This document shows, piece after piece, positions 51,192 through 59,050 of a DNA stretch of 64,000 nucleotides. The notes beneath the pieces were generated by a model, which worked only from the letters and a program-made list of their open reading frames with translations, was not told the DNA's origin and did not search any database. This DNA is from Rufibacter sediminis (lineage in GTDB: Bacteria; Bacteroidota; Bacteroidia; Cytophagales; Hymenobacteraceae). A program made the translations under genes and the position numbers. How positions within the stretch are numbered: the stretch's first letter is position 1; each line of letters begins with the position of its first letter. Where the stretch lies: contig NZ_JACOAF010000017.1 of assembly GCF_014269285.1 (NCBI RefSeq), forward strand, positions 44,907-108,906, written 5' to 3'.

Positions 51192-51280
51192 TGTAGAGAC
51201 GCAATACCTTGCGTCTCTCTTTCCTTCTTTCCACACATTCCAAATATTCCAGATTGTAGAGACAAGGCATGCCTTGTCTC
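51192..51280. repeat. Two TAGAGAC palindromes
   Basis: TGTAGAGACGCAATACC / TTGCGTCTCT (51192-51218) and TGTAGAGACAAGGCA / TGCCTTGTCTC (51255-51280). They share the TGTAGAGAC head but have different stems that are each self-complementary. Similar TAGAGAC palindromes are common in some cyanobacteria. Confidence 0.8.
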
Positions 51281-51354
51281 CCACGTGTCCTCCGCAGCAA
51301 ACGGTAGCTTCCTGGACGGGCATCTAAAAAGGTGTTCCTGCATAGCATATGCCA

Positions 51355-51400
51355 TTGGCGCAGACACTCGCAGGATCTCCGGCCGCTGCGAGGTCTTTGG
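51355..51400. repeat. CCAAAGACCTCG repeat, inverted copy
   Basis: On the minus strand it reads CCAAAGACCTCGCAGC at one end and CCTGCGAGTGTCTGCGCCAA at the other, matching 20916-20959. Confidence 0.75.
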
Positions 51401-51440
51401 AGCAGACAGGACTGCAAAGGAAAAAAGACTATTTGAAAGG

Positions 51441-51640
51441 AACTCCCCTCCTTGGAGTAGGGCCGTTAAGTTCTATTTTAATGGTTTGCTACTTTCGAGA
51501 AGGCATAGCCATTACTGCATACTTTGAGCCTCACGGCTCACTGAAGTTGCAAACTTCAGCTCTTTGTAGGTCCAAGTTAGAAACTTGAACCAGCTATACG
51601 TTTAGAACTTAACGGCCCTACCCTCCTTGGAGGGGTAGGG
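51441..51640. mobile_element. MITE-like element with long terminal inverted repeats
   Basis: The left end (CCCCTCCTTGGAGTAGGGCC then GTTAAGTTCTA, 51445-51475) and the right end (TAGAACTTAACGGCCCTACC then CTCCTTGGAGGGG, 51603-51635) pair over about 30 bases with few mismatches. The 127 bases between contain GAGCCTCACGGCTC, CTGAAGTTGCAAACTTCAG and AGGTCCAAGTTAGAAACTTG, all self-complementary. No reading frame for a transposase is present. No clear target duplication was found. Confidence 0.65.
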
Positions 51641-51773
51641 TTGGGTTTTGTTTTCATGGTTCAAGTCTGTGACTTGGACCTACCATGATCGGCAGTTTGT
51701 AACTGGCGTGACTATAAACTTTATACAAACAGAGATTTCCTCTTGGACGGAGACGAATGTTTACAGCATTCCA

Positions 51774-51808
51774 TTTTAAGCCTATTTTACTGAAAACGGG
51801 CCCAAAAC
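51774..51808. repeat. P-family palindrome upstream of dnaX region
   Basis: TTTTAAGCCTATTTTACTG then AAAACGGGCCCAAAAC, degenerate in the middle. Confidence 0.6.
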
Positions 51809-51812
51809 AGAG

Positions 51813-52349
51813 TTACAACCGTGATGCAGGAGAGGAGGAAGTGGTTTGGTCCTCGGCGGGTATTCCTAACTCTGTTGAGAGCAGGCGCAGGGTTTTGAGG
51901 GCATCGGGTTGGTTGTCGGTGCGGAGTTCGTAGTCGGGTTGCTCGGTTTGGGAGAACAGACCGATGGTGTACCACATGACCGGGGCTGCGGGTTCATGAT
52001 CATGGCTGTGTCCGTGATCATGATCCTGCGATGATCTGAGGCGGGAGGTGAGCACCACGCGCTGGAAGGCGGGCAGCGGCGCCCATTTGCCGGTTTTCAG
52101 CCCGAACATGCTCAGGTACTCCCGCACCTGGCGGTTCTTAAAGTCCAATTGGAAGCCGTGGTAAGTACTTTGGAAGAGGATTCCCAGCAAAAACAGTAAC
52201 GCTCCCACAGACAGCATTTGCACCTGGTCAGCGCCGGACCATAGCGGAGAGCCGCCCAGTAGAATGCCCGCCGGCAACAGCACGTAGCCCAGGTAACGGA
52301 GGCTGCCAAAAAAGGAATCGGTTTTACGGTCAAAGAGGTGCGGGTTCAT
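51813..52349 (-). CDS. Hypothetical membrane protein with His-rich loop
   Basis: 178 residues with two hydrophobic segments (YLGYVLLPAGILLGGSPLW and MLSVGALLFLLGILFQSTYH) and a PH-like C-terminal part (FQLDFKNRQVREYLSMFGLK). A histidine/aspartate-rich loop, SSQDHDHGHSHDHEP near residue 110, may bind metal ions. No family was recognised. It is 66 bases downstream of dnaX, with the dnaX terminator between. Confidence 0.65.
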   Translation of the reverse strand: MNPHLFDRKTDSFFGSLRYLGYVLLPAGILLGGSPLWSGADQVQMLSVGALLFLLGILFQSTYHGFQLDFKNRQVREYLSMFGLKTGKWAPLPAFQRVVLTSRLRSSQDHDHGHSHDHEPAAPVMWYTIGLFSQTEQPDYELRTDNQPDALKTLRLLSTELGIPAEDQTTSSSPASRL

Positions 52350-52367
52350 GGGGTAGGCTAAAAGTAA

Positions 52368-52401
52368 AAACGGGTGAGGCCATTTCAGGTCTCACCCGTT
52401 T
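52368..52401 (-). terminator. Terminator of dnaX
   Basis: AAACGGGTGAG / CTCACCCGTTT stem, about 14 bases past the stop; on the minus strand it is followed by TTACTTTT. Confidence 0.75.
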
Positions 52402-52414
52402 ACGGAAAGGTCGC

Positions 52415-54334
52415 TTAAAAGTCAGTGTCCAGACCCAGGCGGTTTTTGAGGTCTTTCAGGACGGGATACATATCGGCCAGGTAGTTGTACCTGTCCTGAG
52501 ACGTGTACAGCTTGCGGCCGCTTTCCTGCTGCACCACGTCAATGTGCACCTGCAGGCGGTTGTGGCCCAAGGCCTGGCGCAGATACAACAAGAACTCCGG
52601 CTTGAAACTGTTGAACTCGGCTACCTGCACCTCGTTTTCCACCTGCAGGTGTACCTCGGCCTTCTCGGCGTCAAAGTACCACTCGCGGTTCAGGATGGTG
52701 TACTCCAGGGTGCGGTCGGTTTGTTTCACGCGGTCCACGTACAGTTTCCAGAGCTGTTGCAGCTTGTGCTCGTTGATGGTGGGCAATGAACCGGGCACGT
52801 AGGCCTCGGTTTCCTCTTCCAGCACTTCCACCATCGGCGCAGCCGAGGCCGCTACTTTCTCCTCGATGTTCTTCAGGCTGGGCAACTTGGACATTTTGCG
52901 GCTGGCCAGCGGAGAAGCAATGGTTCGGGCCGGGGCAGCAGGAGCCGCTACGGGCATAGGCGGCGCGATGGAAGGAACCGGCGAAGGCGCTTCTTCTGGA
53001 TAGGTGTCAAACACGGGGTCCTCGCCCGCGTCCATATCCGCGGGAGCGGTGTTGTGGTGGGTTTCGGGCCCGTTTTTGTTTAAAGAGGCGGAAATCGGCG
53101 GAGCCGAAGGGGCAACTGCTGGGGCCGCCGCCGGGGCGGGAGAGACCGGAGCCTGACCGTTGGGCGCGGCTACGCCGGAAGTTCCGTTAGTTTTTTTTTT
53201 GACGTCTCCGGTGAGAGAGACATCTGAGGCCAGTTGCAGGGCGTGGGGCAGGTGCGCCAGTTTCATGAGCAGCAGTTCCACGTGCAACCGCTGGTTTTTA
53301 GCGGCTTTGAAGTTCTGGTCGCAGCTTCCCACCAGGTTGAGGCCGGAGAGCAGGAAACTCAGCGAGGCTTCCTGCGCCTGCTTGGCGTATTGGGCCTTGA
53401 TGTTTTCTGATACTTGCAGCAGTTGTACCGTCACGGTGTCTTTGCAGACGAGCAAACTTCTGAAATGCTCGCCAATGCCCAGCACGAAGTTGTGCGAATC
53501 GAAGCCGTTTTTCAGAATCTCGTCATAAAGCAGCAAAGCGCCGCTCAGGTTCTGGGTAAGCAGATATTCCGTGAGGCGGAAGTAATAGTCGTAATCCAGG
53601 ATGTGCAGGTTCTGCACGGTGGCCTTGTAGGTAAGGTGGTGGCCCGAGAAGGTCACCATCTGGTCAAAGATAGACAAGGCATCGCGCAGGGCGCCATCGG
53701 CTTTCTGCGAGATCAGGTGCAGGGCATCGTCATCGGCTTTGATCTCCTCTTTCTGGGCAATGCGGCCCAGGTGCTGCACCATGTCCTCAATCCGGATGCG
53801 GTTGAAGTCAAAGATCTGGCAGCGCGAGAGAATGGTAGGGATGATCTTGTGGCGCTCAGTAGTAGCCAGAATGAAAATGGCGTAGGCCGGCGGCTCCTCC
53901 AGGGTCTTCAGAAACGCGTTGAAGGCCGAGTTGGAGAGCATGTGCACCTCATCTATGATGTAGATTTTGTACTTGCCCGTCTGCGGTGCATACCGCACCT
54001 GCTCCACCAGGTTCCGGATGTCCTCTACCGAGTTGTTGGACGCGGCATCCAGCTCGTGCACGTTGAACGAGCTGTTGTTGTTGAAGCTTTTGCAGGAATC
54101 GCACACGTTGCAGGCCTCTACCTCCGGCGTAATGTTCTGGCAGTTGATGGTCTTGGCCAGAATACGCGCGCAGGTAGTTTTACCCACGCCCCGGGGGCCG
54201 CAGAACAGGAACGCCTGCGCCAGGTGGTTGCTGCTGATTGCGTTCTTTAAGGTAGTGGTAATATGGTGCTGCCCCACCACACTGTCAAAGGTGGTAGGAC
54301 GGTATTTACGGGCCGATACAACAAAATTCTCCAT
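52415..54334 (-). CDS. dnaX: DNA polymerase III subunits tau and gamma
   Basis: 639 residues. Walker A is FCGPRGVGKTTCARIL (about residue 45); a zinc module has CQNITPEVEACNVCDSCKSF; Walker B is YIIDEVHML; the sensor is TTERHKIIPTILSRCQIFDF. It loads the sliding clamp and joins polymerase cores to the helicase. At residues 379-381 (LTGDVKKKTNG) the gene has a run of ten A (53191-53200). With one extra A the frame stops at once (AAC TAA); with one A fewer it stops after about seven codons. Both would give a gamma-like protein of about 382-388 residues. A Pro/Ala-rich linker and a tau C-terminal domain follow the run. Confidence 0.96.
   Translation of the reverse strand: MENFVVSARKYRPTTFDSVVGQHHITTTLKNAISSNHLAQAFLFCGPRGVGKTTCARILAKTINCQNITPEVEACNVCDSCKSFNNNSSFNVHELDAASNNSVEDIRNLVEQVRYAPQTGKYKIYIIDEVHMLSNSAFNAFLKTLEEPPAYAIFILATTERHKIIPTILSRCQIFDFNRIRIEDMVQHLGRIAQKEEIKADDDALHLISQKADGALRDALSIFDQMVTFSGHHLTYKATVQNLHILDYDYYFRLTEYLLTQNLSGALLLYDEILKNGFDSHNFVLGIGEHFRSLLVCKDTVTVQLLQVSENIKAQYAKQAQEASLSFLLSGLNLVGSCDQNFKAAKNQRLHVELLLMKLAHLPHALQLASDVSLTGDVKKKTNGTSGVAAPNGQAPVSPAPAAAPAVAPSAPPISASLNKNGPETHHNTAPADMDAGEDPVFDTYPEEAPSPVPSIAPPMPVAAPAAPARTIASPLASRKMSKLPSLKNIEEKVAASAAPMVEVLEEETEAYVPGSLPTINEHKLQQLWKLYVDRVKQTDRTLEYTILNREWYFDAEKAEVHLQVENEVQVAEFNSFKPEFLLYLRQALGHNRLQVHIDVVQQESGRKLYTSQDRYNYLADMYPVLKDLKNRLGLDTDF
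53191..53200 (-). promoter_or_regulatory. A10 slippery run in dnaX
   Basis: Ten consecutive A on the coding strand just after the clamp-loader domains. Stops occur close behind in both other frames. In Thermus an A9 run at the same place causes transcriptional slippage that makes gamma. Confidence 0.65.
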
Positions 54335-54423
54335 CGCTCTACAAAGTTAATCGATTCTGAATCGAATCCGCAACGGAAAGAACGAGGCCGGGACAGGTTC
54401 TTGATTTTGTGCAAAGAGGATGG

Positions 54424-54460
54424 CGTTTCAGGGCTGTTTTCAGGAAAGAAGGCCGGAAAG
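54424..54460. repeat. P-family palindrome upstream of dnaX
   Basis: GCGTTTCAGGGCTGTTTTCAG then GAAAGAAGGCCGGAAAGG, degenerate. Confidence 0.5.
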
Positions 54461-54521
54461 GGAGAATTGCGTTCTGAAATAAATGTTTATATTAAGCTTT
54501 TGAAAAGAAACATTCTCCATA

Positions 54522-55349
54522 ATGAAGAAGCCAAGGTTGTTTATAGGGTGCTCAGTTGAAAGTTTAAATATAGCTGATGCGATCAATGAAAACATGGATC
54601 ATACTCTAGAAGTAACAATTTGGCGAAACGGAACATTTTCTTTATCAAACAACACAATCGATGATTTGGTTAAAATGGCTAGCTCTGTCGATTTTGCTGT
54701 TTTTATATTCTCTCCCGATGATCTTTTAACAATCAGAGCTGAACAAAAGAAAGTAGTAAGAGACAATGTGATCTTTGAACTTGGGCTCTTTATTGGGAAA
54801 ATAGGAAAAGAGAGGTGTTATATTGTGAAGCCAAGAGGAGTAGACCTGCACCTACCAACAGATTTACTGGGGATGACAACTGCTGATTATGAGCCAAACA
54901 GATCCGATAATGATCTAACCTCTGCTGTTAATGTGGCTTGTAATAAGATCAAAAGAGAAGTTGAAAGACTTGGTCTACTAAATAGTACACTTTTATACAA
55001 AGCTGAAAATCAACTAACTCATATAGTTAATAATAACCTGTCAGATATTGATTTTAGAGTTTTGTCATCACTGATTTCTACTTATACTCAAGCTCCAGTG
55101 GGTTGGCCAATCTGGACTATCAAGAACAATATAAGGGAAATCAATGATAATCAAATTGATTTGTGTGTTATTAAGTTGGAAAGACTAGGATACCTTGAAA
55201 AGGAAAATGCTGTAGAAAATTTTGACAATGTTTTTTATGCATATAAGCTTTCTCAAAGCGGAATCGAATATTTGTTGCAAAATGAAAGCAAAGTTTCAGC
55301 TCTACCATCTTTGAATGATGATCTGTCAAATGATGATTTACCATTTTAG
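54522..55349 (+). CDS. TIR-like nucleotide-binding protein with winged-helix C-terminus
   Basis: 275 residues. The N-terminal 160 residues match the TIR-like family PF10137: RLFIGCSVESLNIADAINEN, the strand EVTIWRNGTFSLSNNTIDDL, FAVFIFSPDDLLT and RDNVIFELGLFIGKIGKERC with the conserved Glu86 of FELGLF, likely the NADase glutamate. The last 110 residues (DFRVLSSLISTYTQAPVGWP, IDLCVIKLERLGYLEKENAV) are a winged helix of the MarR/DUF-type. Related proteins serve in anti-phage systems such as CBASS, but no cyclase gene is near, so this is a lone copy. The gene is much more AT-rich than its neighbours, a sign of transfer. It lies divergent from dnaX. Confidence 0.85.
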   Translation: MKKPRLFIGCSVESLNIADAINENMDHTLEVTIWRNGTFSLSNNTIDDLVKMASSVDFAVFIFSPDDLLTIRAEQKKVVRDNVIFELGLFIGKIGKERCYIVKPRGVDLHLPTDLLGMTTADYEPNRSDNDLTSAVNVACNKIKREVERLGLLNSTLLYKAENQLTHIVNNNLSDIDFRVLSSLISTYTQAPVGWPIWTIKNNIREINDNQIDLCVIKLERLGYLEKENAVENFDNVFYAYKLSQSGIEYLLQNESKVSALPSLNDDLSNDDLPF

Positions 55350-55359
55350 GTAAAACACC

Positions 55360-55764
55360 TTACCTGAATGGCCGCTTCACCAGACTTACCTGTCCCATGG
55401 CGTCTTTCTCGTATTTGGCCAGGCAATTTGGCTGAAACTGGGCGTCAAAATTCTGTTCTCCGGGAGAAACGGCAGTTGGGGCGGGCTGCCCTTGCAGGAA
55501 AAAGTACACCTGGGTGGTGCCGTATTTGGTGTGGGGCATGAAGTCGCCGTACTGTTGCATCTGGTCCCAGAGCGTGTCTGCCACGGTGACGGCGTAGATG
55601 CGCTGGATGGGGCCGGTGTTGTTCTCGTTGCGGTACATGGCCACTTCTTCGAAGCCGCCGCTTAAGTCCTGCACGCCGGGTTGGGTGAAGGCATCTTTGA
55701 CAAACCAGACCATGAGGACCGCGAACACTGCTATCAATACATATTTTACATTCTTTCCAGACAT
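55360..55764 (-). CDS. Hypothetical membrane-anchored protein
   Basis: 134 residues. One N-terminal membrane segment (NVKYVLIAVFAVLMVWFVKD) is followed by a periplasmic part (IYAVTVADTLWDQMQQYGDF, KYGTTQVYFFLQGQPAPTAV). No family was recognised. It ends 11 bases after the convergent TIR gene; it is GC-rich and so belongs to the host background, unlike the TIR gene. Confidence 0.65.
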   Translation of the reverse strand: MSGKNVKYVLIAVFAVLMVWFVKDAFTQPGVQDLSGGFEEVAMYRNENNTGPIQRIYAVTVADTLWDQMQQYGDFMPHTKYGTTQVYFFLQGQPAPTAVSPGEQNFDAQFQPNCLAKYEKDAMGQVSLVKRPFR

Positions 55765-55835
55765 CTCTTTCTCCTTGGTAAAAGCCCAAACTTACGCAGT
55801 CCAGACCAGATCACAAACCAATTTGAGGGCTCTGG

Positions 55836-55869
55836 ATTAGGCCTGTTTTCCTGAAAACGTCCATAAAAC
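55836..55869. repeat. P-family palindrome upstream of the membrane-anchored protein gene
   Basis: GATTAGGCCTGTTTTCCTG then AAAACGTCCATAAAAC; the left arm fits the consensus, the right arm is degenerate. Confidence 0.6.
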
Positions 55870-56053
55870 AGCCAAATGCGCGTTATGCGGCTACATAAGT
55901 ACACTTCTGGATAACATTTTCCCAAGGATTCAGTAAATGCTATACCCCCTGTTTCTCAGCATAAGGTAGCCCGGTGGCTGCCGGTGAGCAGGGCAGGGGG
56001 AGCAGGGCCTTTACCGGCAAACATCTTTCTACCTATCAGCACTGAAGAATATT

Positions 56054-56794
56054 ATGGAACTGGACGATATGGCCCCAGAGGTGGCCCAGGAATTTTACCC
56101 GCAGGCCCTCAAAATGCTGCATGAAAGCGGACTGCCTTTCTTGATGGGCGGCGGTTTTGCGCTTCGGCAGTACACCGGCATGCAACGGCCCATGAAAGAC
56201 ATGGACGTGTTCTGCAAGGCTGGCGACTGCCCGCGCCTGCTCAAGATCTTCAACGACGAAGGCTTCAAGACCGAGCTGGTGGATGCCCGCTGGCTGGCCA
56301 AGGCCTTCAAAGAAGGAAAATACGTAGACTTCATCTTCAACAACCCCGGCAACAACATGCCCGTGAACGACGGCTGGTTCCGGAGAGCCCCCGACGGGAC
56401 CGAGTTTGGCGTGCCCGTGAAATACATCTCCGCCGAGGACCTGTTCCGCTGCAAGATTTACGTGCAGAACCGCGAGCGTTACGATGGCTCAGACCTGAAC
56501 CACCTCATCCTGCGCCACGGCGAGCACATGGACTGGGAACGCATCTTGCAAACCCTGGAGCAACACTGGCAACTGGTTTTGATGCAATTATTGTCCTTCC
56601 AGTTTGTGTACCCGTCTGAGCGCGACATTATTCCGCGCTGGTTGTTTGATGAGCTGCTGCTGCGGGCCAAAGAGCAGTTTGACATGCCGCCGCCTACCGA
56701 GAAAGTGTGCCGTGGTCTGCTCATCGACCAGACCCAGTACGCCCCGGCCGTGACCGAGTGGGGCTTCAAGGCCATGACCATCATGACTATTTAA
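56054..56794 (+). CDS. Nucleotidyltransferase-fold protein
   Basis: 246 residues. LPFLMGGGFALRQYTGMQRP then MKDMDVFCKAGDC is the GG-[FS]ALxxYTG...KDxD motif of the AbiEii/DUF-type nucleotidyltransferases; YVDFIFN follows with the third acid. RCKIYVQNRERYDGSDLNHL continues the domain. Such proteins include toxin components, but no partner (AbiEi) is beside it. The last 80 residues are helical. Its GC-rich codon use is like that of housekeeping genes here. Function uncertain. Confidence 0.8.
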   Translation: MELDDMAPEVAQEFYPQALKMLHESGLPFLMGGGFALRQYTGMQRPMKDMDVFCKAGDCPRLLKIFNDEGFKTELVDARWLAKAFKEGKYVDFIFNNPGNNMPVNDGWFRRAPDGTEFGVPVKYISAEDLFRCKIYVQNRERYDGSDLNHLILRHGEHMDWERILQTLEQHWQLVLMQLLSFQFVYPSERDIIPRWLFDELLLRAKEQFDMPPPTEKVCRGLLIDQTQYAPAVTEWGFKAMTIMTI

Positions 56795-56946
56795 GAGACC
56801 AGATGTTAGCTGCTGAAATTTAGAAAGTTGTAAAACTACGAAGCTGGAGTAGACCGTTTTTTTAACCATTAACGGTTTCTGGTACGTATTCAACGGTCAA
56901 GAATGCATGTCTAACATCTAGTGTCTAGGACCTAACCTCATCAAGA

Positions 56947-57777
56947 ATGGAACAACAACCGCAACCCTACGTTACGCCGCAGCCTGTTCAGCCCTTACAG
57001 CCCATCTCGCCCCAACCCACGGACTTGCCCGCCGTGGTAGAGGAACCCGCCAAGCCGGTGCGGATTGCGGCCGTAGGTGACATTCACGTACGCGAGACGG
57101 ACAAAGGCAAGTGGGTTGATTTCTTCAAAGCCGCCTCTGACCAAGCCGATATCCTGCTGCTGTGCGGTGACCTCACCGACCATGGCTACGCCAAGGAAGC
57201 CGAAGTTCTAGCCGAGGAGATGCGCTCCTGCACCATTCCGGTGGTCTGTGTGCTGGGAAACCATGATCATGACAAAGACGAACACGAGGAAATCCGCTCC
57301 TGCCTGCTTCGCGACAACGTGCACTTTCTGGATGGCGATGCCGTGGTGATCAAAAACGTGGGTTTTGCCGGGGTGAAGGGTTTTGGGGGTGGTTTTGACA
57401 AATACATGCTTTCCATGTTTGGCGAGGTAAGCAACAAAGCCTTTGTGCAGGAAGCCGTGGAAGAAGCCCTGAAACTGGAAGCCGGTCTTTCGCGCCTAGA
57501 TACCGAGTACCCCGGCGTGAAGAAGATTGCCGTGCTACACTACTCACCCATCAAAGCCACGGTAGAGGGAGAACCCGAAGCCATTCACCCGTTCCTGGGC
57601 TGCTCGCGCCTAGCCGAGCCCCTGGACCGCCAGAACGTGCTGGCCTGTTTCCACGGACACGCCCACATCGGTACCCTGGAAGGCGAGACCGCTAAAGGCG
57701 TCAAAGTATTCAACGTAGCCAAACCCATTTTGCAGAAAGCGGGCTTTGCCATGCCGTTCTTCCTCTTTGACGTGTAG
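56947..57777 (+). CDS. Calcineurin-like metallophosphoesterase
   Basis: 276 residues. The metal-binding motifs are in order: GDIHVRETD, DILLLCGDLTDHGY (GDLTD), CVLGNHDHDKDE (GNHD), AVLHYSPIK and CFHGHAHIG (GHAH). The first 45 residues are Pro/Gln-rich (EQQPQPYVTPQPVQPLQPIS) and probably disordered. The protein lies 150 bases after the nucleotidyltransferase gene in the same direction. It may act on phosphodiesters or nucleotides; the substrate is unknown. Confidence 0.9.
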   Translation: MEQQPQPYVTPQPVQPLQPISPQPTDLPAVVEEPAKPVRIAAVGDIHVRETDKGKWVDFFKAASDQADILLLCGDLTDHGYAKEAEVLAEEMRSCTIPVVCVLGNHDHDKDEHEEIRSCLLRDNVHFLDGDAVVIKNVGFAGVKGFGGGFDKYMLSMFGEVSNKAFVQEAVEEALKLEAGLSRLDTEYPGVKKIAVLHYSPIKATVEGEPEAIHPFLGCSRLAEPLDRQNVLACFHGHAHIGTLEGETAKGVKVFNVAKPILQKAGFAMPFFLFDV

Positions 57778-57793
57778 AAAACGCTGCAATTGA

Positions 57794-57849
57794 AGAAGCC
57801 TTTCTTTTCAGGTCGTTTTGGTAAAAACGCCCCAAAAAGAAAGGCTTCT
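57794..57849 (+). terminator. Terminator with P-family palindrome nested in its loop
   Basis: Outer arms AGAAGCCTTTCTTTT (57794-57808) and its complement (57835-57849) pair perfectly and are followed by CTGTTTTTGG. Between them the core GGTCGTTTT-GGTA-AAAACGCCCC of a P-family copy forms its own hairpin. Confidence 0.8.
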
Positions 57850-57990
57850 CTGTTTTTGGATCAATGTGCTATACTGTTGAAGGAGTAGTTAGTACTAGGT
57901 AGCTCTTTAATTCCTATAAGTCTTGTCAGAAGACCTATTGTTGGAACTGATGTAATCATAACAAGTAACTTTCTCATTATGTATTCACTG

Positions 57991-58048
57991 CACCACAATG
58001 TACTTGGCTATGCGGCGGCATCGCTGCCGTATAGGTGTGGTTAGCACT
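57991..58048 (-). repeat. attC-like site E
   Basis: CACCACAATGTACTTGGCTATGC at one end and GTATAGGTGTGGTTAGCAC at the other, with GGCGGCATCGCTGCC in the centre. It lies 17 bases past the stop of the 192-residue gene. The minus-strand outer core GTGCTAAC is complementary to the entry core at 58656-58663. Confidence 0.65.
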
Positions 58049-58064
58049 GTGTTATTTTATTCTT

Positions 58065-58643
58065 CTATTTAACAAAGTAGTTGAATCTTATCTGGTATTG
58101 CTGGTTCTGCAGGATTATTGTTCCATCAAAGGTGTTAACTCCTGGTTGCTGCGACTTGGCTTTGTATACCAACTTTACCCCATACTTACCCGCTATCTTT
58201 TCAACGTTATACTTCTTGGCATTGCTTATTATTACTTTGGCACTTTCTACACCATCCCCGCTACGGCTTATCGATGCCTCGAAAGGTGCCGAAGCCGATA
58301 CGGTATCGTTACTGAAGGTGACATAATAGTTCTCCTTCCTGTAATCATACTTGAAAACCTCGGTCTTAACGTACTCTTTGCCGCGTGCTAATTTGTAAAA
58401 TACCATACCATTCAATGAAGTATTCACCTGCTTCGTAGTCTCGCTTGCTGTGTCTTGTCGAGTATAGATTAAGTTTCCATCTTCATCATAGACTGAGACA
58501 AGGGATGAGTCTGCCCTCATCTCATCTGTGGTTTGAAAGCGTTCTACATGTCTAACTTCTATATCTCTGCTTGGCCTGAAAAGATATAAAGAGATGAGCG
58601 ACAGAATGCTGACCAAGGCGATGACAAAAAATCCTTTTTTCAT
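58065..58643 (-). CDS. Cassette gene: hypothetical membrane-anchored protein
   Basis: 192 residues. One N-terminal hydrophobic segment (FFVIALVSILSLISLYLF) and a periplasmic part rich in beta strands (GMVFYKLARGKEYVKTEVFK, GTIILQNQQYQIRFNYFVK). No family was recognised. AT-rich. It starts 10 bases after attC-like site F and ends before site E. Confidence 0.7.
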   Translation of the reverse strand: MKKGFFVIALVSILSLISLYLFRPSRDIEVRHVERFQTTDEMRADSSLVSVYDEDGNLIYTRQDTASETTKQVNTSLNGMVFYKLARGKEYVKTEVFKYDYRKENYYVTFSNDTVSASAPFEASISRSGDGVESAKVIISNAKKYNVEKIAGKYGVKLVYKAKSQQPGVNTFDGTIILQNQQYQIRFNYFVK

Positions 58644-58652
58644 TAATTCTAA

Positions 58653-58727
58653 TGTGTGCTAACGGCCTCGTATAAAAAACGAGTGAGGCCGTCGGCCGAA
58701 GCATGATTTTTATACAATGTTACCCAC
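58653..58727 (-). repeat. attC-like site F
   Basis: TGTGTGCTAACG at one end and ATGTTACCCA at the other, with CGTATAAA / TTTTTATAC and GAGGCCGTCGGCCGAAGCAT inside, matching sites A, B and D in the centre. It lies about ten bases past the stop of the antitoxin gene. Confidence 0.75.
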
Positions 58728-58736
58728 TGTAGTTTT

Positions 58737-59048
58737 TTAGGCAATGCGTACTTTATTGTTGAGCATTTCTACCTTGAAGTTAACCTTTGCCTCAAGCGCA
58801 TTAAATACTTTAAGGATAGTGTCAATTGTAACATTGGTCGTGTTGTTCTCAAGTCGGGATATCTGTGCTTTTTTTACGCCTACAAGCTGCCCCAGTTGTT
58901 CCTGGGTAAGGTTCCTTTCTTTCCGCGCCGCCTGAATCATGTCGCCAATCAGCTCCAGTTTGAGTTCGAATTCATACTTGTCACGCTCCGGCGTTCCTTT
59001 TATGCCGATGAGCTTGTCCTCGGCTTCGCTAAGTGAATATCTTTTCAT
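58737..59048 (-). CDS. Cassette gene: HigA-like XRE-family antitoxin
   Basis: 103 residues. The C-terminal half is an XRE helix-turn-helix (ARKERNLTQEQLGQLVGVKK then AQISRLENNTTNVTIDTILK). The N-terminal part (MKRYSLSEAEDKLIGIKGTP) is the toxin-binding arm. It lies two bases after the toxin stop and is probably translated with it. It binds the toxin and represses the operon. Confidence 0.88.
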   Translation of the reverse strand: MKRYSLSEAEDKLIGIKGTPERDKYEFELKLELIGDMIQAARKERNLTQEQLGQLVGVKKAQISRLENNTTNVTIDTILKVFNALEAKVNFKVEMLNNKVRIA

Positions 59049-59050
59049 GG

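Larger units (their letters stand above)
50720..51812. other. Cluster of palindromic repeats without genes
   Basis: About 1.1 kb with no credible gene. In order: a P-family copy (50832-50866); a GACCTCACAGG palindrome (51154-51186); two TAGAGAC palindromes (51192-51218, 51255-51280); an inverted CCAAAGACCTCG repeat (51355-51400); a MITE-like element (51441-51640) with small palindromes inside; a TTCAAGTCTGTGACTTGGAC palindrome (51659-51678); and a P-family copy (51774-51808). Confidence 0.75.

Noticed and set aside
51154..51280. Possible CRISPR array in the palindromic cluster
   Set aside because: The units are palindromes of different sequence with uneven spacing, not identical direct repeats with equal spacers, and no cas gene is near.
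50988..51527. Plus-strand frame of 179 codons in the repeat cluster
   Set aside because: It is made of translated palindromes (TSQVLKTCEV, CRDA repeats) with no domain; the same peptide appears in the RAYT insertion because the repeat is the same.
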